Under the pieces are notes generated by a model. It worked only from the letters and a program-made list of their open reading frames with translations. It ran no database searches and was not told where the DNA came from. Shown here piece by piece: positions 36,359 to 47,929 of a stretch of 64,000 nucleotides of DNA (its first letter is position 1; each line of letters begins with the position of its first letter). Made by a program: the position numbers and the translations under genes. The stretch comes from Sindora glabra (Eukaryota > Streptophyta > Magnoliopsida > Fabales > Fabaceae), in the NCBI GenBank assembly GCA_020226215.1, contig CM035225.1:12535868-12599867 (forward strand), given 5' to 3'.

Positions 36359-38195
36359 ATGGCAAATGTCAAGGCAAGAAATCATGTAGGTGATGTTGGA
36401 GGTGATGTACCACATCGATCTACCCATATTCCATCACAGTGCGAGGGATTAGGTATCTGTTCTTAATTGCGCATACTTGAGATTGATTAAATATCCTATT
36501 TATGGTATTGATATTTTTCTTTATCTATTGAAGTGGTATTTACAAGAAAGAGGGGTTCGAATAGGTCCCTTAGGCTGTATGAGAAGATAGGCAGGGGTGG
36601 GGGGAGATTGATGCCTATATAGTTCAATACAACTGGTACATGGCATGTGGTTGGTGAGAATGCTAGCCATCTCCCTCATGATATTGGCAGCATGATCCAA
36701 GGCCATGTGCCATTATATTATAGGTCATGGCAAGTTGTACCTCAGCAAATTTGAGATAGAGTTGTGCAAGAGGTTTGCATAAGTATCTATCTCCTCCATT
36801 TGTTGAATTAATCCTTCTGAGATTGAAATTTCTAATTATACTACTCATAAATTTGTTAAATGTCTTCTAATCCAATCCCACTTCAAGTTCCAAGGCATCT
36901 CTGAGGGTGACTAGGATAGAGCAATCTTTGGTTTGATGCAGATTGCAGCAGACCTGTACAGAGATTGGAAGTACATGTTGAACAAGCATTTTTAGAGCAT
37001 AGGGGTGATCGGGACCAGGACTATGATTTGGATCATGCTAGACTTTGTGTGCCCTGATCTATCTCATCGTAGACATGGCAGAGGTGCATGGACTTTTTTG
37101 ACAGTGACTAGTATAAGGTAAGTATGACATTTTATGAGATTAGGTCATTATTTCACATATCTAAATTGTAAATATAAAAATTTATTATTATTTTTTTAAT
37201 ATGTAGGAGTTATTTAGGAGGAATGTAAATAATAAAGTGTAGAAGGTCATGAATGATCGACATAGGTCAAAGTCTATTGCTGCACATCATTTTGATAGGG
37301 TAATTTAACTTTTTTGTTCATTGTTTAAATGTACATTTTATTAGTTAGCTTTTTGTTCATTGTTTATTTATTTTCATCCTTTTTTTCTCTTACAAAAAAC
37401 GAATAGAAAAATAGAGATACTGATAAGTTGCAGTCAGTTCCTGATAATTTTAGGAACTGACACATATAGGTTGGGGGAGTGGGTGCTTTTGATCCCTCAA
37501 GGGCAATATGTAAGTTAGTTAAATTTTATATTTTAAATAGAATTTTATGAATATATCTTGTAATATTTATTATTGAATTTTATTTTAATAATTTAAGGTG
37601 AGGATGACTAAGTTAGTGACTCGGCAGGCACAGTTTAGTGTATCATCCACTAGCTTGCCTAGGACTCCTATACAGATAGATAAGGCTGCCACACCCATGA
37701 GGTGCTTGGCAATCGTTAAGGGTATAGGAGGGCTGTTGGGCATGTGCTAGCTAGTTAGTCCTTCATTCGACGAGCACTTCTAGTGTTGGGGGGAGCTGAC
37801 CTTCTGTGTCTCAGGTCGGTGAGTTCCAGGAGTAGTTACAGCAAAGTTAAGACTAGTTTCAGTAGAGTCGAGACTGGTTTCAGCAGAGCCAACAGTTGAT
37901 TCAGGAGCATCAGCAACAACAAATTACTCAACAGCATAAGATATAGCAGCAGCTTGGGACTTACTTTATTGAGATCACCTCAATTCTTAGACAGCAAGGT
38001 ATTGTCCTATCATTGCCTCCATTTGCTATTGCTACACCACCTGGGTCCAATAGATTTGCGATTGCATTTGCCACTCAGCCACTTGGTCCTTCTCAACCGA
38101 CTCCATCGTTTTATCGTCCTCATTGCTAGGATGATGATGATAGTGCTGACACTGATGAAGATGCATTGACATACTTCCACCTCCCCTCCCTGTAG
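36359..38195 (+). pseudogene. Second CACTA gene, En/Spm transposase-associated (Transposase_24-like), broken
   Basis: A start at 36359 reads MANVKARNHVGDVGG and then HIPSQCEGLG, followed by a donor-like GTATCT at about 36451. A likely second exon begins near 36531 and reads LRLYEKIGRGGGRLMPI, a stop, then FNTTGTWHVVGENASHLPHD and YYRSWQVVP, which fits PF03004-type proteins of CACTA elements. Further pieces occur at about 36960..37110. A Gln-rich stretch near 37840..37960 and a Pro-rich, acidic end (SADTDEDALTYFHLPSL, stop at 38195) finish the gene. In-frame stops and shifts make it a pseudogene. The truncated sister has the same gene at about 56220..56880. Confidence 0.7.
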
Positions 38196-38524
38196 TATAT
38201 TATGTATATGTATATATATATTTTTCATATATACACATTTACATGAATTGTGTATATATAATTTATTCATATAAACTGTTTATACAATTGCTTTATGATT
38301 ACTCATTCTTTTAATATTGGATTAAATTGTTAGACATTATTATTAGTACTATTGATGTATTGTAGTTATATAATTTACATTAAATTAAATTTAAAAAAGA
38401 TAAATATAATTCAAATGAATTCAAACAAAGAATATTCTAGATTATGTTGTTAACTTCAATATATTTTTTGAAATACACTTAATTATAATGATAGTTTCAA
38501 TTTAATTTTTTTAAAAAAAATTTA

Positions 38525-38985
38525 CAAAACTTTTAGTGACGATAATGTCATCATTGAAAGTTTACTTTTAGCGATGACAATGTCATTGCTATAGGTGGAA
38601 AATGTCATCGCTGAAGCTTGGACTTTCAGTGACAACATTATTATCGCTAAATCTCAGACTTTCAGTGATGACATTGTCGTCGCTGAAACTTAGACTTTCA
38701 GCGATGATATTGTCATAATTAAAAGTTAACTTTTAGTGACAAAATTTTGACCTATGTCGTCACTGAAAATCAAATTTTAAAATTTTTTGAAATTTGAAAC
38801 TGTTTTCTACGACGACTTTGTCGTCGTAGAAGGTAGTACTTTTAGTGACGACAAATTATCATCAGCATTGGTTCTTTCACCTATGAGCCTATACGACGAC
38901 ATTTTCAGCGACAACTTTTGCATTTACCGACAACCGAGTACTTTACACTAATGACAATTATCGTCACTAAAAGTTTTTTTTGCTA
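38525..38985. repeat. Right subterminal repeats of the inner CACTA
   Basis: Repeated TTTCAGTGATGACATTGTCG-type units in both orientations mirror those at 28300..28870. A short segment near 38810..38835 has ACGACGACTTTGTCGTCGTAG, itself a near-palindrome. Confidence 0.85.
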
Positions 38986-39054
38986 TAGTGATAAACGATA
39001 CTATCATTTGTAATAGCAACATAAATGACAAATTGAGTCCATTTTTTTGTAGTA

Positions 39055-41540
39055 TTTCACTACAAAATATTAAAATTTTATAAATTTTCAAAATTATTCT
39101 TGATTATGATTTGAAAAATTCCATATGCAAAATCTTAAATGATGTAATATATATTATAAATTCAATTATTACCCTAAAAATAGAAATAATATTAGATATA
39201 TTTATGTAACAAAATCACATCAAAATAAAAGTAATTGTTAAATGTATTCAATTGATAAAAAGATTCAATGAATTCTCACTTAATTTGATTTTCAATTTTA
39301 ACAAACCAAATAAATAAAAATTAAGTTCAAGCTTGAATTCATTCAACAAAATATTTAGTGAAATATTCAAACACCTACATACTATCTCTAACATTTACTT
39401 TATTTTTAAAGGGGGCCAAATTAATATTTCTTTTAACAAAAATCTTTTTATATATATAATTTTAGAATTTTTCAAAATTTGGGGTGAAGGCCTACCGCTG
39501 CATCTTTTCCTTTATATATGTATGTTATTATATTTGTTTTTCTAAAATTTAAAATATATATAGTTATAATAAGAAAAATATGTACTTATGTAATAAAAAT
39601 TTTATAAAAAAATTTAGAAATACAAATACAAGATATAAAATCATAATTCTTCTATAAATGATTAATTATAAATAATCTATACTTTTCTTATTTTTCTCTC
39701 TTTTTGCTAAATATGAACCTTTTTATTGTACATATTGTATCTTAAAAAATATGTTATAGAGGCATATGTTTAGTTAAAACAAAAGGTTTAAATGACTTAC
39801 AAATTATTTTTTTAGCTTTTGTCTAACTCCAATATTATTTTTTATAAAAACATTATTGTGCACAAAAATTTACATATTCTTATTTGCATTGCACATATAA
39901 TATGATTGCATTAAGATTGTTATTTTCTTGCTACCTATTTTAATATTATCATCCCAAATTTTCATACTCCTATATATATGTCTAAAAAATGTATATTCAA
40001 TAAAATTAATTATATTTTTATAAATTTTATTGTAATTTTTTTATAAAATTTTGAATAATTTATGTGTTACAACGTATATAAATATAACTTTATATTTTTA
40101 TTTACATTACACACATAATTATTGCACTAAACTTAATCACTATCTATTTTAACTTTTTCATCCGAATTTTTTATAATAAAGCATTTATACATGTCTAGAA
40201 AATATGTATAAATATGAATTTTATTAAATTAATTACATTTTTTTTACAAATTTTATAGATTTATTGTAGCCTTAGTCTGAGTAATTTGTGTTACAACATT
40301 ATAAATAAATTTTCATAATTTTATTTAAAATTTTATAATTTTTATATTTAATTTGTAAAATAAATTACAATATCTTAAATCAAAATTATTAAAAATATAA
40401 TTTCTTCAAATAATTATAAAATTTTTAATATACATCAATATAAGATTTTATTAATTATAATCGATCCCCATCCCCAAATCAGAATTCCTAGCCCTTCCGC
40501 TGAGAAAAAATTTTTCCCCTTATTATCACAATAACATGCATTAATTTTTTAACTATGCATGAAATCCTTTACCTAACATAAGTAAACGAAAATTTCTCTC
40601 CGAAGTACTTTCTGATGAAACAAACAAAACGGGAATAGCTGATTTATTTCCCACAGTAATAATTATATTATATATTTAGTAGCTCTCTCGGTTGATTACT
40701 ACTAAATATTAGTAATATTCATTTTACTATTCATGTCAAAAGTGAGTTATCTGTAATATGTTTCATTAATACTGTCCACATTTTTGTAAAAATAAAAAAT
40801 GAAAATTGTACTTTTTATCACGTGATTTTTTTTCTGTTTCCACGTTAAAATCACAAAATTAAACCAAGCAAGGAAGGTTAAGTCAAGAGAGTAGGGATTC
40901 CTAGTCGAATTTTTTTTGGGCTAAAAATGAAATTTAAAAATTTATTGCTAAATTTATCATTTTTGTGGCCTTGTCGGGACTAAGAAGATCAGATTTGAAT
41001 AAAGTGCCTGCAGAAAAAAAAATATAAATAGCCCAGTTTTAAAACTTTAAATCATATGTAAACAAAGAAAATTCAAAACGTACCAGGTATGAATAAGTTA
41101 TAATTTTCCTATTATGATTAGGGTCATGTCTTAATAAAATGTTACGATGTTTGTACAAACTTTCTATGTAACAAATGCTTAAATAGGTTGTCACTTTGTT
41201 GATCAAAGTTTAAATACAAAATTCTCAAATTTTAATATTTTTCAATTCTATTTTTTGTGACAATGCTGCTAAAAGTATAGTTCTTATAAATATTGAAAAA
41301 AATACATATTTATGCCAATATTCATACTTAACACCTATATGATAGCTGTACCCTTTTCACTATTGTGATTTTTCACAACACTCAGCATCATGGATGATAT
41401 GCAAAAGGAAAGTTTTACAAAATTGATGAAACATATATTTTTGGCCATCTTTGAATTCAACCTTCAGGAAAATGGAATTTGAGGACACGCGTGCTCTGAG
41501 CAATAAAAGTTAAGTGAATTGATTAGGATTTAAATTTAAT
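39055..41540 (+). repeat. Continuation of the UGT-A 3' flank after the CACTA nest
   Basis: From 39058 the sequence CACTACAAAATATTAAAATT matches the flanks of UGT-B (46209 on) and UGT-C (58008 on). The match to UGT-B runs to about 47690, and the match to UGT-C ends near 59680. UGT-B lacks about 1 kb that is present here (roughly 39665..40690). Apart from chance ORFs, for example at 39333..39545, no gene is seen. Confidence 0.8.
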
Positions 41541-43074
41541 ATATATAATAAATACTATTAAAATAAACGGATATGAAATTATCAATTCATATTTAAGTAA
41601 TGTTGATTCAAGTTAAAATAAGAGTATTAAATATAGAATATATATTTTTATTTGTAAAATATTAAAATAAAAAATATACACAGTAGTGCATTATCCTTAT
41701 TTTTAGACAAATGGTTCTTTCTATAATTACAAGTTTGAAGAATTATATATTATATATTATGTAGCATATTAAAAATAAATTTTAATAAAAATATAAATGT
41801 CATAGTAATATATTCATCATTCCATTAATAATTAATTAACAAAAATGTGTAATCACGTGGATAAATATGAAATCACATCTTCCTTTATTATTTAGAGTCC
41901 ATATGAAATATAAAGATTAATTTGTTCAATTTCGTTGCTTTAAGAAAAATATTTCTAGTGTTACATTTGTGTAGAAAATTCATTATTATTTTCATACAAA
42001 TATTGCTAATTGTATTTTTTTTCAATTCAATGATTTGATTTCTCCAAAAATAATTGATATTTTTTTAACCAAAAATAGATTATTTTTATTAGATATGATT
42101 GTTGAGTTTAAAAAATAATAAAAAATTAATAATATTTATATAAGAGTAATGCTAAATTTTCAATACTAATGTAGTACGGAAAATCTTCTCCACTTTAAGG
42201 ATATGGAATTAAATCAATTAAAATTTTTATATGAATAAAATTTATATAAAATATTTCAAAGGAAAATAAATTTCACAAGTACGGATTTATTCATAAAAAT
42301 AAAAAGACTTAAAAACAAGACTAAAAGTTTAAAATTAAAGCATTCATATTCTTTAGGCATTTTGTTGCAAAATTTTCATATTTAAAAATTATGAAAAGAG
42401 AATATCAATTGCTAATTATATAAAATATTTATTTTTCCTAAATTTTAACATTTATTCTTTTACTTTTGAAAAATATTTTAACCCAGTCAAAAATACTGTA
42501 TAAGTGTTAGTAAGTTGCATTGTATGATATAAATAATTTAATAAATTCTATTAAAATAAAATCTATTATGATAAATTTTTCCGTAATTTGCTAGGCTTAT
42601 ACAATTTTCTTTTCAATATTATAATTTAATAAAATATTAATTTTTGGGTATCTTTATAAAAAAATTACAAAAAACAATCATGATGCACTTAATTAAAAGA
42701 AGTTTCGGTCATTAACTCATTGGCCCAAGCGTAGTTAGTGGAGTACAAAGCCCCTCAATTAGCCGGGTTCCTAAACCCCAATTGCTTCTGGGGTGCAGAA
42801 GTTCTGGCGCACAGGATATAGAAGTCCTGGCGTTCTCGATATTCTATTCTGCCTTTACAAGGATAATCGTTGATTAGTTTACCTTTTGTTTGTTTGGAAT
42901 GTCTGAAGCAAGAATTTGAACTTTCAACTCCATTACGCGATGCAGTGACGATACCTATGGCTGCTCGCGAGAATTTGATAAATTTTGGACACGATTTCTT
43001 CCACTTCTCTTTGTTTATAAAAAGCTACAGGGTTTTTTTTGCAGAGAGACATAGAGGCAAAGAGAAAACTAGAG
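41541..43074 (+). repeat. Boundary of the tandem duplication and 5' flank of UGT-B
   Basis: 41541..41889 is an AT-rich junction with nothing recognisable. From about 41890 the sequence matches 16865 on, the 5' flank of UGT-A, through the TATA box (TTTATAAAAAG at about 43014) to the start codon. UGT-B lacks the 436-bp piece found in UGT-A. Confidence 0.75.
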
Positions 43075-45683
43075 ATGGATTCGGCAGTGAAACCTCGTGC
43101 TATACTAACCCCATTTCCTCTTCAAGGCCATCTAAACTCAATGCTCAGACTAGCAAAACTGCTTCACTACAAAGGCTTTCACATAACCTTTGTCAACACT
43201 GAGTACAACCACAGGCGTTTGCTGCAAACAAGTGGGTCCTGATGCCCTTGATGGCTTGTGTCACAAACCGGCAACTTAATAGTTGAAATGTGTGGTACTT
43301 AGACTTCCACCACCTGAAGAATAAGTTAGTCTACCAATTAACACACTGATTAAGCTTAGAATTAATGGGCCAAACTTATAAGCATAGCACAATTGGAGTA
43401 ACTGTAAGCACATAAGCATCATATAAAGGCAACCAACACATATAGAATGGTAACAAGGGTGCATGAAATGCAATTTGAACATATGCAGGCAAATGTGGCT
43501 AAAAATGATTAAAATTGGGACAATTCGTATATAGAAGAGGGCATACTTCTATTATTCATATAAAATTTCATTACATAGTGGAAGTATGCAAGGGAGGTAT
43601 TGAGCTGCACATTCCATCCTCTAAACTAGTGCTGGCTTTCACCAAGGTCATCAAACACTTTTTTCCAAAGAGTATTTTTAACCAAAGCCCGCCTGCTAAA
43701 AAATGACATACTTTTTTCGAATTGTTATAAGGGCTTTTTGACATGCTTTAGGTGGAATTTTGTTACCAAAATACACTGATAGAAAAATAATAATTCAAGG
43801 ATCACAGTCATGTGTTTTTCTACTTGCACTGGACAAATTTCCTGGGTCAAAATTACAAGCAAGGTCCAAAATGAGAAAAATTGAGAAAAATAGTACATGA
43901 GTTTGATTGGTCCCAAATTTGGGCTACAAGTACTCTATCATATGCTTGATTTATCTTCCAAGTTTCATCCTAATCGGAACTCGTTTTCCTAGTCATTTGA
44001 TTCACAAAGCCGACTTGTGATACTTGCCAAGCTTTTGCTTTGAAAACATCCCAGATGATGTTCCTCCCCCTGATGCTGATCCCACTAAGCGCAACATGCT
44101 TTCTTTTTGTGATCCCACTGGAAAGAACTGCCTGGATCCCTTCAGCGAATTTCTTGCCAAGCTTAATCACTCTACCTCTACCGGTGTTATTCCTCCAGTT
44201 ACATGCTTGGTGGTTTCTGAGGGTATCATGACTTTCACCATCAAAGCTGCTCAAGAAATTGGAGTTCCTTGCTTAGTCTATTTTTCATCTAGTACTTATT
44301 CATACTTGTGTATGGTACACTTCAGCAGTCTTCTCAACAGGGTCTCATACCTCTCAAAGGTACCCATTTGTGTCTTCTCCTCAAACCAAAATTTATATGC
44401 AGCTTGCTTTCAAGAAAATACTGGTTACACTCAAATTTTCAACACTTAAATGCAAGCTAGTTGCAATCAATTTAATTTAGACTCGTATGTTTGTATAAAT
44501 AGGATTTGGATTCTTTCTATTTTTCTTCTGTCAATTTTAGAAAGATAAAAATATAATTTTTATTTCAGGACTATTATTTTTTTACTAGGATTCATAATTT
44601 CAAATAAAATAATTTGTATCTATCTCTCTTCAAAATTTATCTCATTTATTTTTTAGATAAATGAAGAGGATCCAAATTGTATGGGAGAGTTTAATAAATG
44701 AATAAACTAGTAAATCGTGTTCATATCTATTTTACAACTTCAAGTTATATACTTTTGGTCATTTTATTGTGTAGATAAAAGTTATCTGACAAATAGGTAC
44801 TTGGAAACTAAAGTAGACTGCATATCAGGCATGAAAAATATTCCTATAAAGGATCTACCATCCTTTGTAAGGACAACAGACCCAAATGACATGATGGCGA
44901 ATTTTTTTATCAGTGAAGTAGAAAGAGCTCATCAAGGAAGTGCTATTATTTTTAACACAATGGATGAACTCAAGGGTGATGCAGTCTGTGCTCTTTCCTC
45001 CAGTTTCCCTCCTCTTTATACCACTGACCCTATTCATTTACTTTTCCCATAGAACCACTTAGAATCTATAGGTTCCAATCCTTGGAAAGAAGAAGCTGAG
45101 TGTCTTGAATGGCTTGAATCTTAGAAACCAGAATCAGTGCTTTATGTGAATTTTGGCAGCAGCACAGTTATGTCACCGGAGCAGCTTTTGGAGTTTGCTT
45201 GGGGTTTAGCCAACAGCAGGAAGCCCTTCTTGTGGATCATTAGGTCTAATCTAGTGAACAATGACTCGGTAATTTTATAACCTGAATTTCTCCATGAAAC
45301 ATAAGATAGGGCCCTAGTAGTAAGTTGGTGTCCACAAGGAAAAGTGCCCTTCAATTGGTGGGTTTTTGACTCATTGTGGATGGATTTCAATCACTGAAAG
45401 TGTAGGTGCAGAAGTGCCAGTGCTTTGCTGGCCGTTTTTTGCGGATCAGCAAACAAATTGCAGATACGCTTGCAGTGAATGAGGGATTGGGATGGAGATT
45501 GATAGTGATGTGAAGAGAGAGGAGGTGGAGAAGATGGTGAATGAGATGATGGTGGGAGAGAAGGGGAAGATGAAACAGAAGATGATGGAGTGGAAGAGAA
45601 AGGCAGAGAATGACACTAGACCTGGTGGCTCTTCTTACGTGAACTTGGACAAAGTGATTGAAGAGATCATGCTAAAACATTAG
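43075..45683 (+). pseudogene. UGT-B: UGT85-type pseudogene, tandem duplicate of UGT-A
   Basis: It begins MDSAVKPRAILTPFPLQGHL, very close to UGT-A. One extra base near 43232 shifts the frame, and a 764-bp element (43259..44022) interrupts exon 1. Exon 1 resumes at 44023 (FCFENIPDDVPPPDADP). It has a 3-bp insertion with Asp changed to Glu in CLVVSEGIMTF, so the expected catalytic Asp is lost, and one base is missing before the donor at 44360. Exon 2 starts at 44775 after an intron the size of that in UGT-A. It holds in-frame stops near 45050, 45121, 45279 and 45301 and a deletion at the start of the PSPG box (about 45345). The end, 45492..45683, is nearly identical to UGT-A. No functional product is expected. 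The gene model lines up with UGT-A throughout. Confidence 0.92.
43259..44022. mobile_element. 764-bp insertion in UGT-B exon 1 with inverted ends and CTTG duplication
   Basis: UGT-A reads GATGGCTTGCCAGGC without interruption here. UGT-B has CTTG at both sides (43255..43258 and 44023..44026). The left end TGTCACAAACCGGC and the complement of the right end, TATCACAAGTCGGC, match at 11 of 14 bases. There is no coding content; ORFs of 60 to 70 codons look like chance. It could be a small DNA transposon, or a solo LTR with TGTCACA...TGTGAYA ends whose 5-bp duplication has one change (GCTTG/ACTTG). Confidence 0.7.
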
Positions 45684-47690
45684 TTTGACATCAGTTCTAT
45701 TTGATTGCAACTCTTTGCCCAACGTTGTGCTGTTTATGATTTCTTGGTCTTGTTCTTTTATGTGTAATGCAGGGTTGGCTAATAAGAATAATCTGGTTTC
45801 CTTATCTTTATAGTTATAAATTATAAAAATAATTAAAAAAGTTCTATTTATTTAATAACAATGTCAAGTCGAATTAGAAAAATTGTTAAGAAAATTTGAT
45901 GTTGGAAATAAGCCAAGTCGAATCAACTATATTTATATGAACTCGAATTTGACTATTACATAAATCTAAACAAGTTTTGATATGCTTAATTGATATTTTC
46001 TTCAAATAACAATAAAAAAAATATTAAATTATATTTTCACATTATCTCTCATTCCTTTTTTTTGACTGATTTTTTTTTCTTCAGAAAGAAGATGTAATGG
46101 TACATAGGATGTGTTTGATAAAACTTTTGCAAGTGCTAAGTACCAAATTTACGATGTTTAAATAGTTTTTTATTTGAACGGCTAAATTAAATTAATGGTT
46201 CAAAAATTTTACTACAAAATATTAAAATTTTATAAAATTTTAAAATTATTCTTGATTATGATTTGAAAAATTCCATATGCAAAATCTTTCAATGATATGA
46301 TATGTATTATATATTCAATTATTACCCTAAATATAAAAATAATGTTGAATATATTTATCCAACAAAATCTCATCAAAATAAAAGTAATAGTTAAATGTGT
46401 TCAATTGATAAATAGATTCAATGAATTTTTACTTAACTTGATATTCAATTTTAATAAACTAAATAAATAAAAATTAAGTTTAAGTTTGAATTGATCCAAT
46501 GAAATATTTAATTGTATTTTCAAACACATATATACTATCTCTAATATTTATTTTATTTTTATTGGGGGGCCAAAGTAATATTTCTTTTAACGAAAATCTT
46601 TTCACATATATAATTTTATAATTTTTCAAAATTTAGGGGCTGCAACTTTTCCCTTCTATATGTATGTTATTATATACTTTGGCCTCTAAAATTTTAAAAT
46701 ATATATAGCTATGATAAAAAAATATGTACTTATGTTATAAAAATTTTATAAAAAAATAGGAATACAAATACAAGGTATAAAGTCATAATTCTTCTATAGT
46801 TGATTAATTATAAATAATTTATACTTGATATTTTATAGGAGAAACACAGCATATCCATTTGTAGAATGGGTATTTTTGCTTTCAAAATGTCAGAAGTGAG
46901 TTATCTGTAATATGTTTCATTAATACTGTCCAAATGGGAAACTTGCATTTTTTTTATCACATGATTTTTTTTATCTTTCCACGTTAAAATCATAAAATTA
47001 AATCAAGCAAGGAAGGTTAAGAGAGTAGGGATTCATGGTCCAATTTTTCGACGTATGAAATCATATTTTGGGCTAGCTAAAACTGAAATTTAGAATTTTA
47101 TTGCTAAATTTATCATTTTTGTGATCTTAATGGGAAAAAGAAGACCACGTATGAATAAAGTGCTGGCAGAAAAAAAAATATAAATAGGCCAATTTTAAAA
47201 CTTTAAATCATATGTAAACAAAGAAAATTCAAAACATACCAGGTATGAATATGTTATAATTTTTCCTATTATGATTAGAGCCATGTCTTAATAAAATGTT
47301 ACAATGTTTGTACAAACATTCTATGTAACAAATACTTAAAAAGGTTGTCACTTTGTTGATCAAAGTTTAAATACAAAATTTTCAAATTTAATATTTTTTA
47401 ATTCTATTTTTTGTGACAATGCTGCTAAAAGTATAATTTTTATAAATATTAGAAAAATACATATCTATGCGGGTATTCATAGTTAACACCTATATGATGG
47501 CAGCATCCTTTTGACTATTGTGATTTTTCACCATAGTCAACTTCAAGGATAATATGCCAAGGGAAAGTCGTACAAAATTGATGAAACAGATTTTTAGCCA
47601 TCTTTAAATTCAACCTTCAGAAAAATGGAAGTTGAGGACGCACGTACTCTGACCGAAAAAGTTAAATGATTAACTAAGATTTAAATTTGA
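45684..47690 (+). repeat. 3' flank of UGT-B, shared with UGT-A and UGT-C
   Basis: The flank matches 20399 on and 39058 on (UGT-A) and 57481 on (UGT-C). At 46206..46215 it keeps the empty site of the outer CACTA (ATTTTACTACAAAAT). Similarity to the UGT-A unit stops near 47690. No gene is seen. Confidence 0.8.
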
Positions 47691-47929
47691 TTCGTTATTA
47701 ATTGATATTATGATAATATATCATTAAAGAATTAATTATTTTTATTAATTATAAAAATATTTTTATAATTTTTATTGATACGAAAATATGTTAATAAATG
47801 ATAATACAAAATTAAATTACACTTAAATCCATTGAATTTGAATAGGTGATAGTGGGACAACATAGGAAAAACCAGAGACACAAGGCATGTCTTTTGGTTC
47901 ATTTAGAACAGCTGGCAGGCTATCAGTTT
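47691..47929. other. Short AT-rich spacer between the convergent UGT-B and UGT-D
   Basis: The two pseudogenes face each other across this spacer. Nothing else is recognised in it. Confidence 0.5.

Larger units (their letters stand above)
28296..38990 (+). mobile_element. Inner CACTA (En/Spm-like) element, about 10.7 kb including a solo LTR
   Basis: The left end is CACTACAAGAAAAAAAAGT at 28296. The right end is AAAAGTTTTTTTTGCTATAGTG, finishing at 38990, whose complement starts CACTATAGCAAAAAAAACTT. Both sides carry ATA (28293..28295 and 38991..38993), a 3-bp target duplication. Subterminal arrays of TTTCAGCGATGACA-like motifs fill 28300..28870 and 38525..38985. Inside are the two usual genes, a TNP2-like transposase (31275..36206) and a second transposase-associated gene (36359..38195), both broken. 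Without the 1.4-kb solo LTR the element would be about 9.3 kb. It lies inside the right arm of the outer CACTA, so it is younger. Confidence 0.93.
21026..39054 (+). mobile_element. Outer CACTA element, about 7.3 kb once the nested element is removed
   Basis: The left end reads CACTATAACAATTTGATAAT at 21026. The right end reads TTTTTTTGTAGTA at 39042..39054, with a final A where CACTA elements normally have G. Both ends are flanked by TTT (21023..21025 and 39055..39057), the 3-bp duplication expected for CACTA. Joining the flanks gives TTTCACTACAAAATATT, which matches the uninterrupted site downstream of UGT-B (46206 on) and UGT-C (58006 on) with one or two substitutions. Both subterminal regions carry many copies of a CTATACAAATGACA-type motif. 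Only a short remnant of transposase coding sequence is left (27515..27665), so this is a deletion derivative. The inner CACTA and its target duplication interrupt its right end. Confidence 0.88.

Noticed and set aside
37954..38169. 71-codon Leu/His-rich ORF
   Set aside because: It is in the wrong frame of the second CACTA gene; the Pro-rich, acidic reading is the real remnant.
39333..39545. 70-codon ORF repeated at 58264..58527
   Set aside because: Conservation between the two comes from duplication of the whole flank. The third copy near 46500 does not keep it open, so there is no sign of coding.
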